Part shown: one piece after another, positions 1 to 7,219 of the stretch | Position numbering within the stretch: the stretch's first letter is position 1 | How the letters are laid out: each line of letters opens with the position of its first letter | Source of the DNA: Halobellus rufus | GTDB lineage: Archaea; Halobacteriota; Halobacteria; Halobacteriales; Haloferacaceae | Assembly: GCF_000739575.1 (NCBI RefSeq) | Contig: NZ_BBJO01000030.1 | Span: 1 to 64,000, forward strand | Length of the DNA: 64,000 bases | Direction: 5' to 3' | Position numbers and translations under genes: made by a program | Notes under the pieces: model-generated | What the model was told of the DNA's origin: nothing | The model's input: the letters and a program-made list of their open reading frames with translations, nothing else | Database searches by the model: none

Positions 1-400
1 CGATGGATCGCCGTCTCGATCCGCCCTGTCCGTCAGTCCCGCCACCGGCACCGCCATCGCCGCCCTGTTCGCCGCCGTTGCCTTCGCCGCCCGCACCACC
101 GCCGGCGCCAGCGACGGCGACTTGATCCGAGAGCGCGGTGCCGCCGTATCGGACGTCACAGGAGTTGCCGCCGTCGCCGCCGTCGTCGAATCCGGGGCCG
201 CCGCTGCCGGCGTTCGAGGGGAACCGGAGATAGAGCGTGTCACCCGGGGAGACGCCGAGTGTCCCGACGAGACGCCCACCGACACCGCCCTCAGCGTCGA
301 CGCTCCCCTGTCCCTTGCCGCCTTCGAGGTCGAGTTCGACTTCGTCGACGTACTCGGGGACCTCCCAGTCTGTATCGCTCGTGAACGTCTCAGTCGGCAT
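1..400 (-). CDS. Glycine-rich virion or tail-fibre-type protein (3' end cut by window)
   Basis: The ATG at 400-398 directly follows the TAG stop of the upstream gene (TAGATG). The first ~75 residues are acidic and beta-prone. They are followed by long Gly-rich stretches with GGDGG- and GAGGG-type repeats, and the frame stays open to the window edge, so the C-terminus is missing. Gly-rich domains of this kind occur in tail fibres and receptor-binding proteins, and the position after the distal tail genes fits. No family is recognised with certainty. Confidence 0.7.
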   Translation of the reverse strand, partial: MPTETFTSDTDWEVPEYVDEVELDLEGGKGQGSVDAEGGVGGRLVGTLGVSPGDTLYLRFPSNAGSGGPGFDDGGDGGNSCDVRYGGTALSDQVAVAGAGGGAGGEGNGGEQGGDGGAGGGTDGQGGSRRRSI

Positions 401-1588
401 CTACAGCCGCACCCCGTCTCGACTCACTGTCGTCTGCTCGACGCCGAGGTCGACGACGCGCGCCGAGGCGATCGGGTCCAAGAGCGCCTCCAGGTCCGCG
501 GGCACGGGGTCGGACACTGACTCGGGGATCGTGATGAGCAAGTCGTCCCACCCGCGGAAGAGCGCCATATCGAGCGTGTAGGTGTCGCCAGCGTTCGTGC
601 CCGCCACCGCCTCGAAGGTGACTTGGGCGCGAACGCGGGCCTGGCCGATTTTCACGAGGTCGACGTCGACCGGGGCCCAGTCGGTTGCGAGGTCTGTGTC
701 GTATTCGGGGAGGTCGACGGCGGTCCACGCCCCGGCGTCGGCGTCGTAGCGTTCGGCTTGGAGGGTCGCGGTCTGGGTGTCATCGGTCGGGTGGTCGATC
801 GTCACTCGCAGGAGGCCATTCTCGAGGACGGCCGCGCCCCGAAAGTCGTGCTCGACGGAGAAGCAGCGCTGCCACTGGATGATGCCCTCGGCGTCGGCGA
901 TGTCGGCCGCGCCGTACGTGTCCCACACGCCCACATCGACGTCGCCGATCTGATCGTAGTCCGCCGGCCGGTAGATGATAGTTGGGTCCTCGATCGCGAT
1001 CGTCGAGAGATCGATGCGGGCGACGTCGCCGTGCTCGGCGGTCGCGATGCTCTCGATCGGGACGCTCTCGCGTGCGGTGGGATCCGAGGTCGCATCAATC
1101 GCCTCCACGCGAGTTGCGGAGGCGGGGATCGCGACGATTTTCGTGGTGTCGTTTCCGAAGGGATGGCCTGGCTGTGGCTGTGATGGGCCCGTCGAGAGGG
1201 CTTGGCGGTGCGATTGGTGGGTGCCCTCGCGGACGAGCGTGGCCTGCAGGCGTTGCAGTGCCTCGGACTGCGCGGAAATCGCGCCGGCGTTCGAGACCAA
1301 CTCCACGGCGTAGTACGCGTCGACGGTTGACGTCCCCTCGGCCGGGGCGAGTGGCATCGTTGCGACGGTTGGCGATTCGATCACTTCGCGGAGCTCGAGC
1401 TGCAGGCGGTCGGCGTACTTCCCGCGGTACTGCAGATCCAGCGTGAGGTCGCCCGACTGCGTGCCGAGTTGTTCGACGAGGCCTTGCCCCTGCAGTTGAG
1501 TCAGGCGGCTTAGCTCGGCGCGTGCGCCGCCGCGTTGATCCTGCAGTGCGTCCTCGGGGATCGGAGTGCGGTATAGTCGGTAAGTCAT
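401..1588 (-). CDS. Distal tail or baseplate region protein, hypothetical
   Basis: About 395 residues. The start is the ATG at 1588 (MTYRLYR), eight bases past the TAA-side end of the upstream tail gene; a longer reading would run back into that gene. The N-terminal ~130 residues are mixed helix and strand, the C-terminal half is beta-rich and acidic, and no transmembrane segment is visible. It sits between an unassigned tail gene and a Gly-rich fibre-like gene, which suggests a baseplate or tail-tip component. The product family is not recognised. Confidence 0.6.
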   Translation of the reverse strand: MTYRLYRTPIPEDALQDQRGGARAELSRLTQLQGQGLVEQLGTQSGDLTLDLQYRGKYADRLQLELREVIESPTVATMPLAPAEGTSTVDAYYAVELVSNAGAISAQSEALQRLQATLVREGTHQSHRQALSTGPSQPQPGHPFGNDTTKIVAIPASATRVEAIDATSDPTARESVPIESIATAEHGDVARIDLSTIAIEDPTIIYRPADYDQIGDVDVGVWDTYGAADIADAEGIIQWQRCFSVEHDFRGAAVLENGLLRVTIDHPTDDTQTATLQAERYDADAGAWTAVDLPEYDTDLATDWAPVDVDLVKIGQARVRAQVTFEAVAGTNAGDTYTLDMALFRGWDDLLITIPESVSDPVPADLEALLDPIASARVVDLGVEQTTVSRDGVRL

Positions 1589-1595
1589 AACAGGA

Positions 1596-2195
1596 TTATC
1601 GTGAGTCGTTCGCGACGGCGTCGTAGGCGGCGCGGACGTCCGCGGCATCGATCAGGGTGAGCGTGCCGTCGAACCACGAACCATCCTCCGCAGCTCTCGT
1701 CATCTCCGGCCCCTCGAGGACGACGTCGATCGGTTCATAGAGCCCATCGGTCGCCCACTCACCCCACTCGAACGTGGCGGGGTTGCGTGAGTCGACGGTG
1801 CCGGTACGCAGATATTCCACGAGACAGCAGATCTGAGAGACGGGATCGGCACCCGTGGCATCCGTAGCGGTGAGTTGGTCGGGATCGCCGGTGTCGCCCC
1901 ACTCAAGCGGGGCGCCGTTGCTGTCCTTGGATCCTTCCCAGCCGCGGAACTGGATTTCCAGCGCCATCGCGCCGGCGCCGGCGTCCAGGAAGAACTGCTG
2001 GTTCTGGGAGTCGCCGGGGTCGATGAGGTTCGCCACGATCGAGTTGACCTGGCCTTGCCCACCTCCCGCGATGTACCCCGTCCTGAGCCGGGGGGTGACT
2101 TGGAGATCTCCTCCAAAACGAAAGGTAGCAGTTTCCTGAGTACCGTCTCCGTCTGGATCGCCAGTCAGTGTGAGTGTCGCGTACTTGGTAGTCAT
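1596..2195 (-). CDS. Distal tail protein, hypothetical
   Basis: 199 residues with an ATG start at 2195. Acidic and beta-rich, with the N-terminus opening on TLTLTGDPDGDG; no membrane segments. It is followed after a few bases by the next tail gene and preceded by the accessory cassette at 2.3-3.4 kb. Placement downstream of the tape measure suggests a distal-tail, baseplate or tail-completion role. No catalytic motif is visible. Confidence 0.6.
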   Translation of the reverse strand: MTTKYATLTLTGDPDGDGTQETATFRFGGDLQVTPRLRTGYIAGGGQGQVNSIVANLIDPGDSQNQQFFLDAGAGAMALEIQFRGWEGSKDSNGAPLEWGDTGDPDQLTATDATGADPVSQICCLVEYLRTGTVDSRNPATFEWGEWATDGLYEPIDVVLEGPEMTRAAEDGSWFDGTLTLIDAADVRAAYDAVANDSR

Positions 2196-2293
2196 TGGGG
2201 GATGGAATTGTATTCAAAACACGCCGTACTGGTGCCTGAAACCGCCCTATAGCGGCTCTGGAGTGCTATCGAAAGTTGTTACGGATTGTGACA

Positions 2294-2311
2294 TTACGTA
2301 ACAATACGTAA
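2294..2311. promoter_or_regulatory. Perfect inverted repeat upstream of the 31-codon ORF
   Basis: TTACGTA-ACAA-TACGTAA has 7-bp arms and a 4-nt spacer. It lies immediately upstream of a weak TATA-like TGATTTAG (2313-2320), which is itself ~25 nt before the ATG at 2343 on the plus strand. The geometry resembles an archaeal operator next to BRE/TATA and suggests repressor control of the plus-strand mini-gene. The binding protein is unknown. Confidence 0.5.
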
Positions 2312-2342
2312 CTGATTTAGTGACTGGCTGTTTACTAGGGGT

Positions 2343-2438
2343 ATGGCGATGGACTGGGATGCGGTCCAAGATATGGAGCGCGATGTCGACGAGAACGCTG
2401 AGATGTACGAGGCACTCGCCGACGACGACGAGGAATAG
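2343..2438 (+). CDS. 31-residue acidic peptide, possible partner of the Doc-like toxin
   Basis: An ATG (or ATG at 2349) opens a 31-codon, highly acidic, helix-prone peptide ending in DDDEE and TAG. It is the only plus-strand gene I would accept in the provirus. It ends 9 nt from the 3' end of the convergent Doc/Fic gene at 2448. An inverted repeat and a TATA-like box sit at the right distance upstream. Small acidic antitoxins that neutralise Doc through a short helix are known (Phd C-terminus), so an antitoxin role is possible but is inference from position and charge only. Confidence 0.4.
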   Translation: MAMDWDAVQDMERDVDENAEMYEALADDDEE

Positions 2439-2447
2439 CGCTCATTT

Positions 2448-2939
2448 TTATTCTGTTGCCAATTCCACGTCTGTGAAAAATGCGTACCAACGGTCGTGCA
2501 GTCGGTCACGGCGGTAGAGCGTATCAAGCCGTACTGACTCGATCTCGTGGCGGATCGTGTGGGAGTCCTCACGAACAATCCGGAGTTGATCGGCGGGCCA
2601 CGCTGGCGGGTCGATGCCGTTGTGACGCATTAGTCGGCGTAGCGTTGCGATAGCAGTGCGGTGATTCGCATCCGGGAAGAAGTGCTTGCCGACGACCGCG
2701 TGAACCCAGTGTGCACATTGTCGTGGGAGTGGTTCTTGAATCGGGAATTCACGAAACAGTCTCCGGAGATCGCCGTTTCTAACGTTCCAAATACTCCGTT
2801 CGAGCCGGTCTGGATCGTCGTTAAGCCCCGTTTTGTACGGATGCTCAAGGTCACGAAGGAACTGAGTGTTCCGATACTTGATCGCCTCCGGTGTTGGCGT
2901 CGATAGGTCGGTGATCCGAAGACTCTCGTCGGAAACCAC
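2448..2939 (-). CDS. Doc/Fic-family protein (toxin-like)
   Basis: 163 residues with a GTG start at 2939. The Fic/Doc active-site motif is HFFPDANHRTA at about residues 86-96: His86, Phe88, Asp90, Asn92 and Arg94 are present, and RTA rather than RxxR follows, as in Doc. At position 93, where Doc has Lys and AMPylating Fic proteins have Gly, this protein has His. Fic AMPylates targets and Doc phosphorylates EF-Tu; which applies here cannot be told. A TATA-like box ~27 nt upstream (2964-2970) suggests its own leaderless transcript, so it is an independently expressed accessory gene among the tail genes. Confidence 0.82.
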   Translation of the reverse strand: MVSDESLRITDLSTPTPEAIKYRNTQFLRDLEHPYKTGLNDDPDRLERSIWNVRNGDLRRLFREFPIQEPLPRQCAHWVHAVVGKHFFPDANHRTAIATLRRLMRHNGIDPPAWPADQLRIVREDSHTIRHEIESVRLDTLYRRDRLHDRWYAFFTDVELATE

Positions 2940-2963
2940 ATTCTGAGATAGCGCGTGGTGGTT

Positions 2964-2970
2964 GTATAGT
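2964..2970 (-). promoter_or_regulatory. TATA-box of the Doc/Fic gene
   Basis: On the minus strand the sequence reads ACTATACAA, centred about 27 nt before the GTG at 2939. That spacing is typical of haloarchaeal leaderless transcripts. It indicates that the toxin-like gene has a promoter separate from the late tail operon. Confidence 0.45.
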
Positions 2971-3008
2971 GATTTGGGTCAGTTAGCTGTGGGGACGGTG
3001 TCGTTACG

Positions 3009-3356
3009 TTACTGCTGGGGTGCACCCGTCTGGGTGTGATCGTCGGACATCGACGTAGGGTCGACGAAGACGCTCCGATTGTGTGCTTCCTCGAGGCCGA
3101 AGGCGATAGCCTTCCCGAGCACACGGAGGAGGACGATAAACGTACTCGCGACTACCATCACGACTCCCAAGGATCCGATGATAGCTCCGACGAGGATCGC
3201 TCCCGCGCCACCGTTCGACGCGAAGCCGACGCCGAAGCCGGCGATTGCCCAGCCGAGAAGGTACCAAACAGAGATGAACACGACGATCCCGATACTTTCC
3301 CGGATGAGATTACTCCACGCCAGCGGCCCCGACTCGCCTTCTCTCAGTGCAATCAT
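3009..3356 (-). CDS. Small two-helix membrane protein, hypothetical
   Basis: 115 residues, ATG at 3356. Two or three hydrophobic segments span about residues 20-42 and 48-80, then a short polar tail ends in TGAPQQ. It sits between the tape-measure-like gene and the Doc-like gene. Possible roles include superinfection exclusion or lysis, but no motif supports either. It is part of the apparent accessory cassette. Confidence 0.6.
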   Translation of the reverse strand: MIALREGESGPLAWSNLIRESIGIVVFISVWYLLGWAIAGFGVGFASNGGAGAILVGAIIGSLGVVMVVASTFIVLLRVLGKAIAFGLEEAHNRSVFVDPTSMSDDHTQTGAPQQ

Positions 3357-3410
3357 CGTTTGCTAAGTGGATATGTCGAACTGTGGTAAACATTTCCCCA
3401 GTGACACAGC

Positions 3411-4433
3411 TTATCGACCGGTGAACTCTCGCCGGATGTAGTCCTCGATCATATCTTGGATCGTCTGCCGAATCGAACTGTTTCGCATCGCGCGGTCGAT
3501 CGCTCGTTCGGCCTCGCGTTGGAGGTTCTGGAAGTCGGGATCGACGTCAACGCCGATGTCGTCTAGTGAGATGTCGAGCGGATCCTGGTTGGTCTGTCCG
3601 CTCGGGAAGCCCGTGTTGAGATCGACGCCGCCGCCCGGACCCCTCGGTTCGGGGCGGGTGTTTCGATCGCCGCCCAGAAGATTTTCCAGCGCCGGCGGGA
3701 GCGACACGTGGAGGTCCTCGAGCCACTGTGGGGCGCTTACGTCGACGTCCTGTAGCCACTCAGGAGCATCGAGTTGTGTAGATTGCAGCCACTCAGGGGC
3801 ATCAACTGCAATCCCATCGAGCCATTCAGGAGCGTCGACGTCAATCGGCCCATCGAGCCAAGAGGGTGCAGTTATTCTGAACTCCTGATCTCCGTAGTCA
3901 GGGAATCCAAGATCTCGCCCCAAATCTTCGGAGAAGTCTGCGAGTGCGCTGGCGCCCGGGCCGATACCCTCTCCGTCTTGTCCAATCTGTCGGACGCCGA
4001 ACTGCTCGGTGAATAGTGCGGATGGCGCTCCGCGCCGCGCTACAGTAGCGGCACCGGATGAGACTGTTGATGCGAGACCGCCGAGAATGCCGGCGCCGCC
4101 TGCGGTCCCTGCGACACGCTTCGCGATCGCGAGGTCCAACACGGTGTCGCTGGCCCCGCCGCCGCCTCCACCGCCTCCGCCGCCGGAGACAGCCAGCTTC
4201 TCGAGGCGGTCGTTGATGTCTTCTAACTGCTCGAGTTGCGCTATTTGTACACTATCGTCCGCGAGGCCGCCGGCGGCCGACGTCCCCGCCTGGACGTCGC
4301 GGGAGAGCTGCCCGGAGAGGCCACCGCCCGCTCCGACCTCGATGTCCGCGAGCCCGTCCTCGATCTTCTTGCGGGCACTCGGCAGCGTTGCCTCTTCGAC
4401 GTCGATTTTGAGTTGGCCGGTGAGACTAACCAT
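3411..4433 (-). CDS. Tape-measure-like tail protein with 11-residue repeats
   Basis: 340 residues. The ATG at 4433 is preceded by GGGAGGA; a longer TTG reading is less likely. It has an N-terminal charged region, a coiled-coil-like stretch, a run of ten glycines near residue 90, a small hydrophobic region, then tandem ~11-residue repeats of DAPEWL type at about residues 185-245, and a charged C-terminal helix. Its position straight after the chaperone frameshift pair is where tape-measure genes lie. It is short for a tape measure, which predicts a short tail. The assignment rests mostly on position. Confidence 0.6.
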   Translation of the reverse strand: MVSLTGQLKIDVEEATLPSARKKIEDGLADIEVGAGGGLSGQLSRDVQAGTSAAGGLADDSVQIAQLEQLEDINDRLEKLAVSGGGGGGGGGGASDTVLDLAIAKRVAGTAGGAGILGGLASTVSSGAATVARRGAPSALFTEQFGVRQIGQDGEGIGPGASALADFSEDLGRDLGFPDYGDQEFRITAPSWLDGPIDVDAPEWLDGIAVDAPEWLQSTQLDAPEWLQDVDVSAPQWLEDLHVSLPPALENLLGGDRNTRPEPRGPGGGVDLNTGFPSGQTNQDPLDISLDDIGVDVDPDFQNLQREAERAIDRAMRNSSIRQTIQDMIEDYIRREFTGR

Positions 4434-4434
4434 T

Positions 4435-4593
4435 TTACATCCTCCCAAACAGCGACTCGAAGTCGATGTCGGGCTCGCTGACGGTCACGGTCAGGAAGAT
4501 CTCGAGGTCGCGCCAGGAGTACTCCCGAACCTCCCGGGGGTCGTGGCCGTGTTTCATCGCGACGCCGACAGCGTAGTCATAAATCAGTTCTCG
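4435..4593 (-). CDS. Tail assembly chaperone extension (gpT-like, likely -1 frameshift)
   Basis: This reading frame is -1 relative to the preceding gene (4584-5138), overlaps its end, and stops at 4435, just before the tape-measure start. From about 4593 the translation becomes protein-like (ELIYDYAVGVAMKHG..., then EYSWRDLEIFL), whereas upstream it is an Arg-rich shadow. This matches the gpG/gpGT arrangement of tailed viruses, in which a fraction of ribosomes shift to make a fusion. No classical slippery heptamer is evident. Independent initiation at the ATG at 4557 would give a 41-residue product instead. Confidence 0.6.
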   Translation of the reverse strand, partial: RELIYDYAVGVAMKHGHDPREVREYSWRDLEIFLTVTVSEPDIDFESLFGRM

Positions 4594-5138
4594 GCCGCCG
4601 GCTCGGAGGGCTCGGTCTCCGAGCTCGCCGCGACTAAGCTCTCGAAGCTCTCGCGCTCGCCGTTTCCCACTGAGCTCATCTCTTCGATCCGATTCTCGGC
4701 CCACTTGAGATACCCCAGCGGCAGCCGCGAGCCCGTGACCGCGACCTGCCGCTCGTGACCCATCTCATCGTCGAGATATGGCGCATCAACCGTCCCCTTC
4801 GCGACGAGGTGGACGCGCTCGGCCCCCTTCCCGACGGAGTCGTCGCCGCGGGTGAGTGCCGCGTCGACGAGGGTGTCCTCGACGTGGCCGTACTCTCCGC
4901 CGGCGAGGCCGGCGAGCGTGACTGCCTCGAACTGCGGGACGGTCGACTCTTCGGGCGGATCGAGGACGCCCTCGAGGCCGTCGAGCCACGTCTCGATGTC
5001 GTTGTTCTCCTGGGCGATCTCGCCCCGCCGCGGGTCGTCGGCGTCGAGGTCGCGGGCTTCGGCAGCGAGGTCGCGGCGCTTCTGTTCGAGTCGCTGTACT
5101 TCGTCCTCGAGGTCGTAGTGCTGTGTCTGTAGTGGCAT
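4584..5138 (-). CDS. Tail assembly chaperone (gpG-like)
   Basis: 184 residues, ATG at 5138 with GGAGC upstream. A charged N-terminal coiled coil (about residues 5-55) is followed by an acidic globular domain; the end is disordered and acidic. It lies directly after the tail tube gene and before the tape measure, with a -1-frame overlapping ORF at its 3' end. That is the hallmark position of the first tail chaperone. There is no enzymatic motif. Confidence 0.65.
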   Translation of the reverse strand: MPLQTQHYDLEDEVQRLEQKRRDLAAEARDLDADDPRRGEIAQENNDIETWLDGLEGVLDPPEESTVPQFEAVTLAGLAGGEYGHVEDTLVDAALTRGDDSVGKGAERVHLVAKGTVDAPYLDDEMGHERQVAVTGSRLPLGYLKWAENRIEEMSSVGNGERESFESLVAASSETEPSEPAAEN

Positions 5139-5156
5139 CTGAAAAAGCTCCGATTG

Positions 5157-6083
5157 TTAGGGTGCGCTCACGGTGAGCCCGCCGTTGACGTGGGCGTTGA
5201 TGTCCTCGGTCGTCGGATTCGACGAGACGAGGTCGCTCCAACTGTACGTGTCCGGTTCGATCCGCGGGAGGTCGTAGGTCGCGACGTCTGCACCCGCCTG
5301 CGACAGCGTGATCGTACCGGGGACCGCCCCGACGCTGTCTTGGATGTCGTCGACGCTCTGCCCGCCGCCTCCGTAGGCGAGTTCGATGTGATCCGGCCCG
5401 TCGATGATCGCGTTGAACTGCAGGTCCGTCGTGGGCTCGGCGATCACGGCGTCGAGCGCCTCCGATTCGGGCCCGGTGATGAACTGGGCGATGTTCGAGA
5501 TCGACAGCGTCGCCGACTGCAGTGTCTTGACGGTCGCGCCATCAACATCCAGCGAGAAGCCGTGGAACGGGACTGTCGAGTCGGTCTCCGGGCCGATGAT
5601 GTTCGCCGGCGTGATGCTCGCACTCTTCGACTCGGAGGCGTAGATCGCCGTCAGCGACGCGGTGATCGTGTTCTGGTCGTCGTTGTAGGACAGCGAGTAG
5701 TCCGTCGGCGTGACGCCACCGAGGGCGCGCTCGACCGTTCCTGAAAGGTGATCCACACCGATGAACCACTTCGAGGTCGCCGCTTGGCCGTGCGTGAATC
5801 CCGTGCCACCGTCGTTGAAGACGATGTCGCGGACGTGCTCGTGGACGTCGGCCGCGACCGCCCAGTTCGCTTGGAACGCGCCCTCGATGCGGCCGGCGAT
5901 GGACTCGATCGCCTCGACGACGTCGGGATCCGAGAGCCGTTCGAGCGCACGAGGGAGTTCGATCTCCTCGATCGTGGTGTTACGGCCGGAGAGGTAGTAG
6001 TCAGGATCGGCATCGTTGACGAGAGCGCCGTTGAACTCCGCCTCCTTGCCGAACGCGACGGGCGTTGAGCCACTGCCGCTCAT
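5157..6083 (-). CDS. Major tail tube protein
   Basis: 308 residues starting MSGSGSTPVAFGKE. The opening, the beta-rich body and the distribution of Ser/Thr and Ile/Val resemble haloviral tail tube proteins. It lies between the tail terminator and tail chaperone genes, the conserved place for the tube subunit. Its ATG overlaps the stop of a possible 20-codon ORF (ATGA). It is expected to polymerise as stacked hexamers around the tape measure. The call comes from order and overall character, with no diagnostic motif. Confidence 0.75.
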   Translation of the reverse strand: MSGSGSTPVAFGKEAEFNGALVNDADPDYYLSGRNTTIEEIELPRALERLSDPDVVEAIESIAGRIEGAFQANWAVAADVHEHVRDIVFNDGGTGFTHGQAATSKWFIGVDHLSGTVERALGGVTPTDYSLSYNDDQNTITASLTAIYASESKSASITPANIIGPETDSTVPFHGFSLDVDGATVKTLQSATLSISNIAQFITGPESEALDAVIAEPTTDLQFNAIIDGPDHIELAYGGGGQSVDDIQDSVGAVPGTITLSQAGADVATYDLPRIEPDTYSWSDLVSSNPTTEDINAHVNGGLTVSAP

Positions 6084-6142
6084 ACGATGCCTCCGTAGGT
6101 GTCAGTCGCGACGCTGGGGTCGCGGATAGTGTGCTGTGTCAT
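6080..6142 (-). CDS. Possible 20-residue coupled ORF before the tail tube gene
   Basis: An ATG at 6142 opens a 20-codon frame whose TGA overlaps the tail-tube ATG (ATGA), the same coupling seen between other genes of this operon. The upstream ribosome-binding site is weak. It could be a real mini-protein or only a translational lead-in for the abundant tube protein. Confidence 0.35.
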   Translation of the reverse strand: MTQHTIRDPSVATDTYGGIV

Positions 6143-6175
6143 TTCTGGTATGAATGGAAAACTGCGTGTGCAGGG

Positions 6176-6682
6176 TTAGGGCAGATCTTCGTACCCTTCC
6201 GCGAACAGTATGTCAAAGTCATATCTGAAATAGTCGGTCAGTCGGTGCGACTGTGGGGCGTGGTTTGTGAGCTCGAGATGGAGATAGTCGACCGACGAGC
6301 GGCCGGCGTCCGGGAACGTTCGGGCTTCGTACAGTGCGCTCTTGATTTCCTGAACCAGGCCCGGGTCGCCGTCAAAGATGACACCGTCGACGCCGGCAGG
6401 GTCGATGTGGCCGCGACGGCGGTGTGAAAACCCCTCGATTCGGACACCGACGATGTCATCGATCCGGAGGTTGTATTCGGGCCCCTCGGCCTCCTCGTCG
6501 TGGTCGACGTGCGCCGCCCCAACGTAGTTCGCCGATTTCAGTGCCGACTTGTGCGACGTGATGTCGCCCTCGAGGACATTTGAGGCGTCGCGATCGACGC
6601 GCTTCAGTGGGTGGTCCTCGGGCTGAGCGTCAGCGACGGACTGCAGTTGGTCGAGCGTCCACTCAACAGTCGGGTTACTCAC
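6176..6682 (-). CDS. Tail terminator-like protein
   Basis: 168 residues using the GTG at 6682, which overlaps the stop of the upstream neck gene (GTGA). A longer TTG reading is rejected because of that coupling. It has a mixed alpha/beta fold with a helical N-terminus and a strand-rich core ending in YFRYDFDILF. It lies between the HK97 gp10-like gene and the tail tube gene, the usual place for the tail terminator that caps the tail at the neck. Assignment is by synteny. Confidence 0.6.
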   Translation of the reverse strand: MSNPTVEWTLDQLQSVADAQPEDHPLKRVDRDASNVLEGDITSHKSALKSANYVGAAHVDHDEEAEGPEYNLRIDDIVGVRIEGFSHRRRGHIDPAGVDGVIFDGDPGLVQEIKSALYEARTFPDAGRSSVDYLHLELTNHAPQSHRLTDYFRYDFDILFAEGYEDLP

Positions 6683-7215
6683 GCCTGCGACACCTCTCTG
6701 CGGAACCAATTGAGACTATCACGGATCCACCGGCCCTCGGGGAGCCCCGAGACGTCCGTCTCCGGAAGGAACGCCGTCCCCTGGGGGAACATCTCGTCGA
6801 GATACGGGTAGCGGTCAGCATCGAACTCGAAGACGAGCGGCCCATCGGAGCTGCTGACCGAGTGGTCGCTCGTTCCGTACTCGAAGTGCGCCGCTGCCTC
6901 GTGGCTCCAGCTCCACGACGCCTTGATCGAACCGCTCGAACGAGTGGCCTCGACACCGTCGAAGCCTTCGATGATGGGCTCGACGTGGTAGTCGTGAGTT
7001 GTGCCATACGAACGGAGATTGTCGTGGGCTTGCTGGACGGCTTGGAAGACAAGGTTCCCCCGTGAGCCAACGAGCGTGCGTTGGGTCTGCTCCAAGAATT
7101 TCTGCCGGACCTCTTCAGTGATCGCGTCCTCGACCGATACCGAGAGCTCGGCACCGACCGGGTCGGCCGTGAACTCGAGGGTGAAGCCGATCTCGATGGT
7201 GACTGCGTCAGCCAT
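6679..7215 (-). CDS. Neck or tail-completion protein (HK97 gp10-like)
   Basis: 178 residues, ATG at 7215. It contains an AHDNLRSYG helix and a W-S-H-E...HFEYGTSDH segment resembling the 'Glu-Tyr-Gly-Thr' strand of HK97 gp10-like neck proteins, then FEFDAD. It follows the head-tail connector gene and precedes the terminator-like gene, with a GTGA overlap downstream. Its likely role is joining the tail to the filled head. Confidence 0.65.
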   Translation of the reverse strand: MADAVTIEIGFTLEFTADPVGAELSVSVEDAITEEVRQKFLEQTQRTLVGSRGNLVFQAVQQAHDNLRSYGTTHDYHVEPIIEGFDGVEATRSSGSIKASWSWSHEAAAHFEYGTSDHSVSSSDGPLVFEFDADRYPYLDEMFPQGTAFLPETDVSGLPEGRWIRDSLNWFRREVSQA

Positions 7216-7219
7216 CGAA

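Noticed and set aside
4149-4190. CCGCC/CCTCC microsatellite-like run
   Set aside because: It encodes the polyglycine stretch of the tape-measure-like protein on the minus strand; codon repetition explains it without a separate repeat element.
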